Below are positions 1 through 11,201 of a stretch of DNA of 64,000 nt, one piece after another; within the stretch, counting starts at the first letter, position 1; every line of letters begins with the position of its first letter. The position numbers and the translations under genes are program-made. This stretch comes from Gaeumannomyces sp. JS-464 (taxonomy: Eukaryota; Ascomycota; Sordariomycetes; Magnaporthales; Magnaporthaceae), in the NCBI GenBank assembly GCA_002197995.1, contig NGZR01000001.1, positions 13,535,501-13,599,500 of the forward strand, written 5' to 3'. The notes beneath the pieces are model-generated. The model searched no databases, had not been told where the DNA came from, and was given only the letters and a program-made list of their open reading frames with translations.

Positions 1-2908
1 TGACCTTCTCCCCAGCAACTAGAGGACGCTGCGTAAACACCTGGTTGCCTTCGCCCGTCGCCACGGTCTCACAAGAGAAGGCAGCGATATCACGCCATGC
101 CGGCGGCATTCCCCCTCTCCGAGGCATACTAACTTGCGTCCCGCGTTTGCAACGTCTCCACCGCTCCGGACTCGGCCGCCGAAGTTACTCAGCGCAAGGG
201 ATATTATCAAGGTACCGAAATCCCAGACATCGGAGTTCTTTCAAGCCGTCCGCCTTCTTGAAGTCGGTTAGTAACGGCGTGAAAAATCATGAAGGCGGAA
301 CATAGCCGGTCCCTCCTCTCCGGCTGCTGGGCTGGACGATGTCTCCGTCTCGAGCCCGGGGATACAATCTCGCGTCGCCACTGAAACGTTCACTCTGACA
401 TTTTCGAAAATATTTGACGATTAGGCTACAGCTAGATATTCTGGAGCTCCAGGTGGCAAAGGAGGCCTGGATTTTGATCCTTGGTACGGAGAGACTTTCG
501 TCCCTGCCAAGCCTGTATCCTCTCAGTCCTTGATAGGGCGGATAGCACCGGACACCGAACAATCTGAATACGGGATCCCCTCCGGCGCTTATAGTTTCAC
601 CCCTGACTCCTTTCTCTTCGTGTTCATCAGCTGAGATAGCCGACACAGTACCCAGTCACAGTGAAAGGATGGGGACAGAGAGGTATGATGACGGTCAAGA
701 TGACGAACCCCGGCACCCCTCCTACAAACCCAGCTAACGCCTCCTCTTCTCTTTTGAGCCTCAGCTACTTTCCCCCACGATACCCACGCCTTGAATGGCG
801 GGTTGGTTGGGTCAGTCAATGCCTGCTCTTCCCCACCTACAAGCCCTAAACGGAGCTCTGAATTCTATTTATGGCACCCCTATTTCGTCAATACGACTCT
901 CCAGCAGGTTCTCCAAGCGAAAGTCGTCATCAATGGTTTGTATATTTGTTTGGATGGCAAATCAACCCCTCGGAGTATGTAGTAGGCGCTCCTAACGACG
1001 GTTTGTTCCTGCATCCACTCTCGCCCCATCTCATCTTGGTCCCTCCCCTCTACAGCTTCCCAATTCGGGTTCTGACCTACCGTCCCTCCTTCAGCTCCTA
1101 GCAAAGGCCAGGTACTATGCGGCCCCGTACCCACTAAACCAGCGGTGCCAGCTATCCTGTGCAGCCACGAGGGCCGGTCCATCACGTCTTGCCACGCACT
1201 CAACGGAAATACGGTTACGGGAAATTGCTCGCCCCACCACAAAAACGGCCAAGCGGTTGGGCAGAAGCGGCGCCGAGAAGCTGCTACTGCACGCAGACCA
1301 GCCCCGCGCCATACAGAAGAGGCCAGGTCGGTCGTTTCCGATGGTCAATCCGGCACCCAACCCCTCCTACTCCTCCTCCTACTCAGCAAACCGAAAAGTG
1401 GGAACTACCACTGAGAAGAGGTGACCTGTTCGATACCCAATAATAACCCTACGATCCCTTAACCGACCCTGCAGTGTCCTGAAGCACGACTGTGTGCCAT
1501 CACTGTACCTTCTCTACGCCTCAGCGCTGTCTTGCCAGGGGTTGACCCACTCTACGTTGGTCTTGCAGCCGGCGTTTCCAAGGCACCAGTGTGCCGTGTG
1601 TAAGAGCCCATAGGGAGGAGAGACAAAGGGTACCGCTGCTAGCTCCAGCGGAAGGATGCCCTGCCATTTCCCTTCTCCTTTTCCCCTACCCCTTTCAGCT
1701 TCCCGACCAGAAGGCTCTTCATCATTAACTTCACACTTGCTTTAACATTGTCTTCGTCTCAGACCGAAGGATGCCTGCTGGGATTTTCTCGAAGATATCA
1801 GGCCTCTATATTTGCCGATGCCGGGAAGAGCCCACGTGGCGCCTCCTGGCGCACGGCGTTTGGCTCCATCCATCCTTCCCTCTGTGTTTGGTGTTTCTTT
1901 CCTCCAACTCCCAACACAAAAGGCCCCCTCCATAGCCCCCTTTTTCTTGGCGAAACCTCCTTGGAGCAGGCCTTTCCCTTTCAGCCGATCAGCCTTGCCA
2001 TTTTTCCTGATTTCGGTTCGAAAGCCACGGCCAAGCTCAAGATCTCTACTTTTCGCTATCTACAGGATGTAGCTTGATTACATGATACTGGCACTGGGGA
2101 CCAACCCAAGAAGCCTCGTCGCAGTAGTGGCGCGCCTACTGCAACGTCCCGATTTACCCAGACCAACCATCCATGTCCACAGCATTCCCTATCATCTCAT
2201 CCCGTGAGGATTCCAGACAACACCGAATATAGTCAGCGAAGTAGGTATCTTGCTGGTGAGCGCGGCGAGATCATGGATTCCTGCACCGGCACTGACGGCT
2301 GGGTCTCGGGCTCGCACTGTGCCCAACGGCGATATGGCCGCCCACATTGCAAATGTCGCACTCCTAAACTGGGCGCGATTGGTCTTTCCTGGTTACTTTG
2401 TGGTAGGATGACTTTTGTGCATCCGGTAAGGAAGCCTCAGGGGCTGGACGACAACGAAGGGTGAGCCAAGGGCGGAAAAGACCAGAAGCTGAACCAGCGC
2501 CTTCACTCCTCGCTCGGAGATTTTTCCATCAGCGGCTCCGGGATGATAGGCAACACTTGGACGAAAGACTAGTCACAGGTTGCTGTTGAGAAAGGGCTGT
2601 TAACAGATATTAATTGACTACCTAATGATGGCCTTTAAATTGGGGTATTTGGTAAATAAATTGACTGTTGAAATGCGAGGAATATTTGACTCTGCAGGGA
2701 ACCTCAGGCTCGTATCTTCTATGCGCCGTGGCGCAATAAGTTCCAAGCCTCAGCTGCAGGCAACCAACCCCTTGGCCATGTAATTCGGATCATAAGCACC
2801 TTCGGGTTTTTGGAGATAGAAATGTGGGTATAAGCCTTTGCTATCATAAAAGAGACGCAGACAAAGAACGATTTTGAACAGACCGTGGGAGTTATTACTG
2901 CTTATCCA
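1..2908. other. Gene-island sequence, no recognisable gene
   Basis: GC-balanced sequence unlike the AT-rich block that starts near 8650. Open frames on both strands are short (at most about 120 codons), overlap each other and show no domain, signal peptide or plausible exon chain that I recognise. Simple pyrimidine-rich stretches occur near 1365-1385 (CTCCTACTCCTCC) and 1670-1700. An open stretch around 2243-2410 on the plus strand has ordinary amino-acid composition but no start I would defend. The 3' end of the Yos9-like gene lies at 2909. A diverged gene or non-coding RNA cannot be excluded by eye. Confidence 0.4.
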
Positions 2909-4852
2909 TCACAGCTCGTCCTTCCTGAAGAACTGCTCCTCACTACCACTTTCGGCCTCATCCGCGGGTTCCTTTTCTTTCTGTTGCTTCCCCTTGTCCA
3001 GCTTGCCCTTGTCCTGCTTCTCCTTGATTTGCTTCTCCTCGCCTTGCCTGCCAGTCCCCTGCTTGTCCTGCTTTGCCTTGCTCTCCGGGTAATCCTGCGC
3101 GCGCTTCCCGGCAGCAGCGGCGTTACCCCCTTGTCCCGCTTGACACCGGACCTCCTACCGTCCTGCGCGTCGTCAGCCTGCCACGCCTTGTCGTCCTCGT
3201 ACGAGTATCCGTCGTAGCTGAAGAACTGCGGGTGGTCCGGGTCGAGCACGATAGCCCTGATCTCGACGCCGCGGCCGGGCTGGTCCACCATCTCGAGCTT
3301 CCAGCCGTGGTCGGCCGCGAGGTCCTGCAGCTCGTTGCGCAGCGCCTCGACGACAGCCGGGTCTAGCCCGAGCGACTCGAGATCGTGGTCCAGCACCACC
3401 TCGACCCGGCCGCCCTCAGCCTTGCTCGCGCCCACGGCGAGCACTTGTACCTGCGGCGCGTTGGGCTCGGCGCCCGCCATCCGTGCGCCCGTCCGCCTGC
3501 GCGGGGGCGGGCTGAGCTTGGCCGCGCCGTGTCCGTCCTCTGGGCCCCGAGGATGCTGCGGCTCCCTATGACCTGTCCGCCGATGTTAACGCCTTGAAGT
3601 CACGGAGATGGCGCGGCTTGTCGCCGCTCTGCGGGGTCTGCCGTGTGCCGACCGGCGGGCCCAGTGCGTCACCCGCCGTCTCGGGCAGGCCGGCGCCCCA
3701 GCCCTCGACGAGCAGGCCGCGCGCCTCCTCGGCGGACGTGACGACGCGACGGCAAGTGATGGGGTGGGAGCGAACGGGCTTGGGGGGCCGGAAGGCCCGT
3801 CCTCGCAGAGGCGCGGGGTCTGCACCATCATCAGGTATGTGCACGTCGTCACCTCCTTGATCCAGTTATCCTATCGACCGTGGTTCCGGGGCGCAGTGGT
3901 ACTGGATCTCGATTGTGCGCGGACGGTTGGTCAAGTCGCAGACGGTGCCGCTGTCGAGACGCTGCACCAGGTACCGCTGGTCTCCTTTGACCACCATCTC
4001 TGTGGTCCCCGCGGGAGTGTGTTTTGATGTGCCGCTGTTTGCTGCAGCGCCGCCTGCTCCTCCCTGCCTGCGGCGTCAATGTCGAAGCCGCCGCGACGAC
4101 CACCTGCCCCACCATTCTTGGCGTTTCCTCCTGAGCCGTCTGCGGTCTGGGGCAGCGACCTGCCAAGGACGTATTCCGGGGCGGAGGGATCACGGACTGG
4201 AGAGCCGCCGCTCTGGGGAGGCAATGCGTGGAACTGGACGACGTCCGTTGTAGCAAAATGTGTAGCTCCAGCCGACTGTAGAAGAGGGCTGCCCTCGACC
4301 CATTAGCTCCAGCCGCGGCGGCGCGCTCGCTCACCTCGCGTGCCTCCTCGGCCTTGGCCAACTCGGTGGCCGTGTGGTTCGGCGCGCGCCGTCGGGGCCA
4401 GGACAGGCTGCGCACAGGAAGCGGAACGGCGGGTGGTTGATCAGCTCGTTACTCGGAGAGCACAACTGTCGTCGTCATCGTCGTCGCTGCCGCCTTTTGT
4501 TTGGTTTTCGCGTCGCCCTTCGCCTTTTGTGTGGTGCTCCTCACCGAGCTGTGCGCATCGGCGGGGGCATGCTCGGGGTTCGCCGCCGGGTGAGCTTCGT
4601 CTTGCCCTGCAGGACGGCCAAGGCCTCGTCTTCCCATATGAAGGAGTTCGAGAATACAACATCGAACTGGAGAAAAGGGTCGCCTGGCATTAGCTCGCCT
4701 GTGTCGCAGGCCCGTAGTTGCGCGGAGGAACATAGGGGGCGGGCGCATACCTGGGGGTGTGCCAGCATGTCCTCATGGATGCTGAAGGCGTGATGCCGTG
4801 CGCTGGATAGGCGCAGGCCTGTGGCCGCCAGAAGGAACTCGAGACGGCGCAT
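2909..4852 (-). pseudogene. yos9: OS-9/Yos9-like ER quality-control lectin, multiply frameshifted
   Basis: Yos9/OS-9 binds trimmed N-glycans on misfolded glycoproteins in the ER lumen and passes them to the Hrd1 ERAD ligase. Exon 1 (from ATG 4850-4852) gives a signal peptide, MRRLEFLLAATGLRLSSA, then FSIHEDMLAHPQ. A phase-0 intron (4667-4750, GTATGC...CAG, branch GCTAATG) follows, then FDVVFSNSFIWEDEALAVL. Further down are [61 protein letters not shown] and [20 protein letters not shown]: the MRH (mannose-6-phosphate receptor homology) domain. The tail has DPAVVEALRNELQDLA and a Lys/Glu-rich end closing in FFRKDEL-stop, an ER-retention signal. These pieces lie in all three minus frames, with about ten 1-2 nt shifts (near 4600, 4450 with a TAA, 4400, 4310, 4245, 4005, 3890, 3865, 3790, 3560 and 3090-3155; the last could be a 50-nt intron). 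Either a recently decayed gene or an uncorrected assembly. The family call is strong; functional status is uncertain. Confidence 0.85.
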
Positions 4853-5719
4853 CGTGCCGGAGGTGCTGCGGGTCGCTCACATGCGAGAGGCGTCTGTCGC
4901 AGATGGACTGGGCACTGCGCAATCTGGTGAGCCGGCGTTTGCTCGGAGACGAGGGGTACGGTGGTCAATCAGGCTTGGGGATGGCGGATCTTGCTGCCGC
5001 GACGACGTTTAGGTGTCATCATCAGTGATGTTTCCAAAGCTATTCGCTCCACCAGTGGGTCCTCCGGCAACGAGCAGTTAAACACGTGACGTCACGTTCA
5101 GTTGACACCACCATTCAGCCCTTGCTTCGATTCACCCGTCGCTGGTGGCCACCCCGAATTATCTGCTGTCGGATTTTACGTTTGCCTACGGAATTCGGCG
5201 ATCTTGTCGCCAGAAGTGGAGGGAGCGCCGGCGCAGCCAGTCAAAGCAGGGCTCGTGTAGTGTCTGTCCATGGTCCCCTGCGGACTTGATCTCGCAAACG
5301 AGGCCACCAACGACGCCCTAAGAGTTGCTCCTGGGCAAGGAAAAGGACAGGTATTCCGGCAATTATCGAAGCCCGAAAACCGCCGTCAATTTGATGCAGC
5401 GACAGCTAGCCAACGGCTTGTTACTCGGGCACGTACGAGCTGGTGTGCATTAGGTGGAAGCCGCCATGCCGCCTGTCTTCAGGTCTACGGCAGAAATGAT
5501 CACTCATCTTCCCGTAGACGTGCTGGAGATTGGGACACGACGAATGCACCATTTATCTTTGCATTTATTATCTTCCTTTGCTCCTGGGAATATAGAGAAA
5601 TACGCCTCTTGACAGACGACTGTCCTGATGCCACCTCCCTCCACTTCCGAGATGCCCGAGGCGGAACCTTCAGTAAACCTCCAGGGGCACCAAGTAGAGA
5701 AGAAGACCCAGGGACTGAG
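4853..5719. promoter_or_regulatory. Divergent intergenic region between the Yos9-like and MFS genes
   Basis: 867 bp lie between the start codons of two divergently transcribed genes, so both core promoters should be here. A compound CACGTG/TGACGTCA site lies at 5083-5094. A long plus-strand open frame (from 5270) runs in phase with the MFS start at 5720, but its residues before that Met have no transporter character and I treat them as leader sequence. Confidence 0.5.
5083..5094. promoter_or_regulatory. Overlapping E-box and CRE palindrome (CACGTGACGTCA)
   Basis: CACGTG (5083-5088) overlaps a perfect TGACGTCA octamer (5087-5094). The first is the classic bHLH site; the second is the bZIP ATF/CREB (CRE) palindrome. 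It is 231 bp upstream of the Yos9-like ATG and 626 bp upstream of the MFS ATG. ACGT-core bZIP sites are used by stress regulators and some unfolded-protein-response factors, which would suit an ERAD gene, but the link is inference from position and sequence only. Confidence 0.45.
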
Positions 5720-8023
5720 ATGGCGGAACCGTCCACAGCAGCAGTCGCTGGCGCCGATGACCCTGATCAAACGGAGGGCCGAGTGTACATGACGGGATAC
5801 AAGCTCCATACACTAACTGTTGGGTACGCTTTACACGAACGCAGTACTACCACCCGCTCAACATACCGGATGAACCGCTAACCCGCCGCCTGGCCACTGT
5901 AGTCTTTCGCTCGCGCTGTTCCTGTCCGCGCTCGAGACGACCATCGTCAGCACTTCCCTCGTGTCCATGACGAACGCGCTCGGCGGGTTCGACCAGAGGA
6001 ACTGGGTCGTCACGGCCTACCTGCTGACCTATACAGGTATGGACTGGCCACACGCGCGAAGGCCTCAGCAATGATGTACTGATGACAACGCCCCTCAATA
6101 ATCAGGCTTCTTAGTCATTCTAGCCAAGTTTAGCGACATCTTCGGACGCAAGTCTGTCGTCCTGGCGTCCATTGCCATCTTCACCATCTTCTCCATCGCG
6201 TGTGGATCGGTGTCGTCCATTCTGGCACTGTATTACCATGCCCCATGTCCCCATCCTCCCCCTTCCAAGGTCAAAGGCGATTCTAACCTTGCAAACACCC
6301 AGTATTGTTAATCGCTCATTTCAGGGAATTGGTGCTTCAGGAATGTACGCGATGGGCAGCGTCATTGTTCCAGAAATGGTGCCCCCTGAGAAATGGGGAA
6401 ATTACATCTCCATCATGCCCTTGGTCGTGGTGTTAAGCTCAGTCCTGGGTCCCATCTTGGGAGGCTTCATCAACGACCATTCATCCTGGCGCTGGGTCTT
6501 TTTGCTCAAGTACGTTTATATCGTTGTCTGCCCACGATTTTTCCCTCTTGTATCGGGTTCCCTTGCTAATCAAGCCATATTGCCTTGTTAGTGGCCCTGC
6601 TGGTGCCATCACCACCGCCATGGTCGCATTCGCCATGCCCGCAAACTTCCCAAATCACGGCAATCAGGCCGCTCGGCCCAAGAAGACCAAGACTCTACGC
6701 GAGAGGATCGCATCGTCCCGTCACTCGCTTGCCCGTCTAGACCTTATCGGCGCGTTTCTGCTCCTGGCCTTCTCCATTCTCGTCGTTTTCGGATTCGAGG
6801 AGGGCGGCCGTCGATTCCCCTGGCAGAGCGCTGCTATCATAACCTCCATTACCCTTGGGCTCATCCTTTTCCTTGCATTTATCGTCTGGGAGAAGTTTGT
6901 CGGCGTTGGCCAGGGATCAATAAGGGAGCCCATCTTCCCTCTTCGTCTAATGAAACGCCGCCGGTTCGTCGGGATGATCCTGTAAGTTGCCAAAGCTATC
7001 CAGTCTGCGCCATATGCAAGATTTGCCTCTACTAATAAAGGGCTGCTTGCGCCTCTGGTCGTTAGGGTCGGGTTCTTGACGGGAATGCCTTTCATGACCA
7101 TTCTTATCAACACTCCGCAACGTTTCCAGGCCGTCAACGGCCTCAGTGCCTGGGACGCTGGGCTCCGTACCCTACCTCTACTTCTGTCCTCGCCCGTGGG
7201 CACGTTTATATCCGCCCAATTGGTATCCAGAGCGAAGATCCCACCCAGCTACGTGCTCTTTGTCGGAGTGGCGCTCCAGGTCCTTGGAGTTGGCCTCGCA
7301 AGCACCGTGGGCCCCGACGACATGCAACATCTGTATGGCTACGAGGTGCTGATGGGAGTCAGCTTTGGTGTGACGCTGGTTATGCTGGTGATCTTTGTCC
7401 CTTTTACGGTTGAGAAAGAAGATCTTGGTGCGCTTGGCCCTCTCAAGTTTGGCCTTTCCCCGACCCATTCTTACCGACTAACTCTTTGCCATTTGCCCTA
7501 GCTGTCAGCATGGGCGCAGTGACGCAAGTAAGGGTGCTGGTGGCACCATAGGCCTTGCGATCAGGTATCTACGCCCCTTGTTTTCCCATCTTCCACGACG
7601 GCTCTCGAGTGTAGACTGGGACCCTGCTGTCTTTAAGCCTGGCTGACCAGTGCCAACCCAGCGCAACCGTCCTGAACAACTACCTGGGGAGTCATCTCTC
7701 GTCAGTTCTCGGCCAAACCCAGCTTCACGATATTTCCAACTCGATCGCGGCTATCGACAAACTTCCCAAAGGCCTCCAAACTACTGTCCGGGGAATATTC
7801 TCCGACGGGTTCAATACCCGTGAGTCCACAACAAAACCTCCCTTTCTTTCCAGAGAATTAGCATACCAGTGAACGGACAATTTGAGGGTCACCAGGAAGA
7901 ACTAATGCTATGACAATGGCGCCAGAAAATCGTGTGTGCATGTATTTCAGCATTGCGGTGTGCGTCGCTTCGCTACTAATTTGGGAGGGCAAGACATCAA
8001 CATCACCCATCCAAGCCTTTTGA
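5720..8023 (+). CDS. MFS drug/H+ antiporter-like transporter (14-TM type), one base missing in exon 7
   Basis: Membrane transporter of the major facilitator superfamily, probably DHA2-like efflux. Exons: 5720-5823, 5903-6036, 6106-6229, 6303-6509, 6592-6981, 7066-7427, 7502-7564, 7662-7819, 7926-8023; all introns are GT-AG, 69-106 nt, several with CTAAC/CTAAT branch sites. The product starts MAEPSTAAVAG, reads YMTGYKLHTLTVG before TM1, then SALETTIVSTSL, FSDIFGRKSVVL (motif A), a motif-B region FQGIGASGMYAMG, and VLGPILGGFINDHSSWRW (motif C), and ends near ASLLIWEGKTSTSP. Exon 7 needs one extra G around 7535-7540 (GTGCTGGTGGC where the frame expects GTGCTGGGTGGC) to read VLGGTIGLAI. With that base the exons sum to 1641 nt, 546 codons plus stop, a normal family length. 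As written, the frame stops at TAG inside exon 7, so this is either a null allele or a homopolymer error. The substrate cannot be inferred. Confidence 0.88.
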
Positions 8024-8650
8024 AAGCAGGTGCTATTGGGCGGTTAAGCATTGCTCAACCGCTGCGAAAAGATGAGGTACAGGTTGGCTGTGCGGTCTTG
8101 TATCATGGCGCCTGTCAGCGATCGTGTTCGTCACCCCGACCCTTAACCCCTACGTAGGGTTGGCAGGCCCTTTTCGGGTGGCAGCATGGACTTGAAATTT
8201 TTTATCGCTCCTCTGGGTCCCTCTTCGTAGTTTGCCTTCCTCTGAATTGAACAAACTCCGACCACAGCGGATCATCGATCAAGTCCTGGGCCACCGCCTC
8301 CTCGATCATGATGCTCAGTTCCGGCCCCTCGTCTGACGCGGACGCCCCCAGTAAGTCACCTCCCTTGGGTGGGTAAAGTCGATCCATGGGAAATCCCCCG
8401 CCGGTTTAGCGGCATTTCCGTTTTCGGTCATTTCTTTTTTGGGTATAGCGCTTCCCGACCGAGCTTTTTGATTCGAGCAATCAATCACCTGGGTATCCAC
8501 TTTACAATTCCCACCCCTCCTCCTTCTGCACACCCAGCCAGCCAATCTCGTTACCCACTTTCCTTCCTTGGGCTCTACCTGCCTATTTCCACGCTGCTTT
8601 ACGTCCATGCAAGTCAACTGCTTATTCTATCCCGCTTTAAACTGTGAAAA
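8024..8650. other. 3' flank of the MFS gene and edge of the gene island
   Basis: Composition is still balanced until about 8640, where it changes sharply to A/T-rich (poly-T/poly-A near 8659-8675). A minus-strand open frame of 61 codons (8202-8387) ends with an acidic amphipathic stretch (SIMIEEAVAQDLIDDPLW). I do not recognise it; it could be a C-terminal exon of a lost gene or chance. Confidence 0.35.
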
Positions 8651-9826
8651 AGTATGCTTTTTTTAAAAAAAATTTCCTACTTTGTAGCTATTTGCATTTT
8701 AAACCCCGTTTTTATTCCTTTTATTTACAAATGATTATATTCCATTATAATTCGGCTTGTTTACAATCCTAATTTGTACTTATAGCTAAATATCGGGAAA
8801 ACAGTTAGGCCTACCTTACACGACTTTTTGGCCGCATTTATCCCTTTGCTAAGTTTTCGATTTAAAAGGGCAGCTGGAAAACCCGGCCCTGTAATAACTG
8901 CTGCATTGTAACATCGTTAAGGTTATATAAACCTCGTTAATAATATTAACCAGGTTTTACTCCCATTCCACAAATAGCACAAGGGAATTCACAATATCTT
9001 TTAAGGATAGTTCGTGTTAGCTTACTAACTCGATTTAATGCCTAATACATAACTCCGTAGTTTTAATAATAGCCTCCTGCAATGTAACCGTAAAGCTAGT
9101 AATTTTACGGACTGGTCCTCCTCCTAGCTTTAAAGGCAGGTAAGTTTGCCTTCCTATTAGATTTGGCTGCAAATATGTTGTTATATCTCGTAAAAAACTA
9201 GTAGCTTTATTAAGCAAACCTAACAAGCCGCGTCACCTTTAAAGCTTTCCCTTTGCCGTTTTCCTTGTTTTTTTTTAAAGGGCATTTCCAAAACCAATAT
9301 TAATATGCATAATGATTTTAATAATGCCTTAGCTAAGCCTTCCTACGAAAGCTAATCTAGCTTGTCGTATGGTTGGTTTAATAGGGTTATTAGTAAGCAA
9401 TAGTCAGCCGGAAAGGTCGGGGCTTGGCTGTAAGCACAACGCTTAAAAAAATAAATGGATGCCCCTTTTCCACGTTTGCGGAAATCGGAGGCATCGAGCA
9501 TTAGTGGTAAAAGGTACGTTCCGTACGTGTTTGTGGTATACCAGTCGCCTGCGAAGCCAAGTTGGGCCGCACGGCAGCGGTGGCTTAGCGGGTACTAGGG
9601 AAAAAAAGCGTTTCGAACGCTAGGTGGCGGGATAAAACGAGGTAAATGGCAGGAAATCCGCTGCAATAAGTCCCGAATATTACATGCTTGCTGCAAATGG
9701 GATAATTTTAAAGCGTAAGCACTCTTAAAAAAAGGCGAGGTTCTTATCGCCTCCTTCCCCATATTACCCCAACACCGACCGCTAAAACGCCTTTTATCCT
9801 AAAACCGCATTAGGTTATAACCGCGG
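8651..9826. repeat. AT-rich RIP-type sequence, element unidentified
   Basis: Strongly A/T-biased with stops in all frames. A minus-strand open stretch at 9035-9226 contains TSFTVTLQEAIIKTTE. A related stretch on the same strand near 10690-10745 (FTVTLQKMFNKAF) shows that a coding repeat underlies both. The last five bases (CGCGG, 9822-9826) are the TSD of the adjacent solo LTR. Confidence 0.4.
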
Positions 9827-10370
9827 TGTTAAAAGGAACTAATGTATTTAGCTAAGGTTGGGTGCACAAACCTTACCTACCCCGCACTACCTACCCTGTA
9901 TTACCTACCCTGTACTTTTGTGGATCTGTGCACTGGGTCGGCCCACAGCGTGCTACCGCGCCTAAGTTAGCCGTTGTGGGGCTACCTGATTTACTTACCC
10001 TGCACGCGCCGAGGCAGGGGTGAAAAACGCACAAGTTAAATTTGGAAGCCTAACGCAAAAATGGCTTTGGTAGCCGTGGGTCGATTTTTTAATTTCCCTA
10101 TACAAAATAATTTTTCGGAAAATCGCGTGCGGCACCGGAACCCCTTTGGGGGGGGGGGGGGGGGGCCCGCGGGATCGATGTCGGAGGGTATATAAGGGAG
10201 GCGACTGTTGGCGCCCCCTCCTTGCAATACAAGCCTGTACCACCCACTAAGCTTAGGGCCCTGCCAGCACTATTTATAATGCTTAACAAGGCCCGTACCA
10301 ACTAAACGTAACCTTGTTAACTACTGTAATTAGCGCAAGCACGCCCTAATTAAAACCCTATATTTTTACA
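9827..10370 (+). repeat. Solo LTR, family S copy 1
   Basis: A 544-bp unit starting TGTTAAAA and ending TTTTTACA (TG...CA), flanked by perfect 5-bp TSDs CGCGG (9822-9826 and 10371-10375). The TSD directly brackets one LTR, so this is a solo LTR. It carries a TATA-like GGTATATAAGGG near 10188-10200 and an 18-base G run at 10148-10165 followed by CCCGCGGG. Two relatives lie at 33265-33799 and 62754-63294. This copy keeps the most G/C. Confidence 0.9.
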
Positions 10371-10375
10371 CGCGG

Positions 10376-11049
10376 TATTTTTTAACTCGGTTTTATCACT
10401 AGCCTATTAAAGTACGGGGAAAGGATTATTACTTTTTAAAAAAAGACTTGGTTAAAACGTGCATATTAAAATTGGTTTTCGGTAATACCGAACGAAAATT
10501 AAAGACGATAGTAAAAGCGAGCTTTGAAAAATAACGCGGCTTGTTACATTCGCTTAATAAAGCTCCCGTTTTCTTACAAAATAGGTTAGCTTACTTGCAA
10601 CCCAACCTATTAAAAAAACTTGCCAAGTAATGGTAAGGCAAATTCACATGTCCCTGTTTTCCAAACTATTTTTAACCATATTTATCATTTATCGTTCGCG
10701 AATGCCTTGTTAAACATCTTTTGTAATGTAACCGTAAAGCTTACATTATCGTATAATGGAAACTTGGCAAACAAAAAAAGCAGCATGGAAAGTGTGCTAT
10801 AAAAAAGCAACCAGGTGTAGCTGCTTTGCCTTTATTTATATATAAGTACCATATTCGTTCCTGTTAAAAAAATAAAAGCAAAATTCCGTTTACATTTAGC
10901 ATTATAACAGCTTAAACATATTAATATTTTATACTACAACTTAAATCTTTATCCAGCTTTGTTAAAATGGCACTAATCTCTTTTAACAACATACAATTTT
11001 ACGCTTTTGCAAACTAACGAAAGAACATAAAGCCGAACAATGTGTTTAA
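10376..11049. repeat. AT-rich RIP-type sequence, element unidentified
   Basis: Interrupted on the left by solo LTR copy 1. Stops occur in all frames. A minus-strand stretch near 10690-10745 resembles that at 9035-9226. No terminal repeats or named domain seen. Confidence 0.35.
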
Positions 11050-11054
11050 CGAGC

Positions 11055-11201
11055 TGTTAAAAGTGTAAAGCGGCCGCAAAGCCGCTTGCAAAAAAGGGAA
11101 ATAGCTTTATATTGTTTGTATTTTTAAAAAAAGGTGAAAATCCGGTGGGTAAAGCTCTCGTGGGTAAAGTAGGGCACCGGCGCACGGGCCAACTCCTTAC
11201 A
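11055..11201 (-). repeat. 3' LTR of the short Copia-like element
   Basis: 147 bp, plus strand TGTTAAAAGTGTAAAG...CTCCTTACA, same length and boundaries as the copy at 12560-12706. Differences between the two are mostly G/A and C/T, as expected from RIP. The 5-bp CGAGC duplication lies immediately to the left. Confidence 0.88.

Noticed and set aside
2902..3480. 192-codon minus-strand frame as an independent gene
   Set aside because: Its first part fits the C-terminal region of the Yos9-like protein, and the second half (Arg/Ser-rich) is out of frame; the neighbouring frame gives the Lys/Glu tail ending KDEL. It is one piece of the broken gene.
5270..5719. Upstream in-frame extension of the MFS protein
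   Set aside because: The extra residues have no transporter character; the Met at 5720 begins a normal short cytoplasmic leader before YMTGYKLHTL.
5720..8023. Secondary-metabolite gene cluster around the transporter
   Set aside because: No synthase, P450 or regulator is visible in either island; an MFS gene alone is not evidence.
9827..10370. Solo LTR family S as the ends of one large retrotransposon
   Set aside because: Each copy has its own different 5-bp duplication on both sides, so they are separate solo LTRs.
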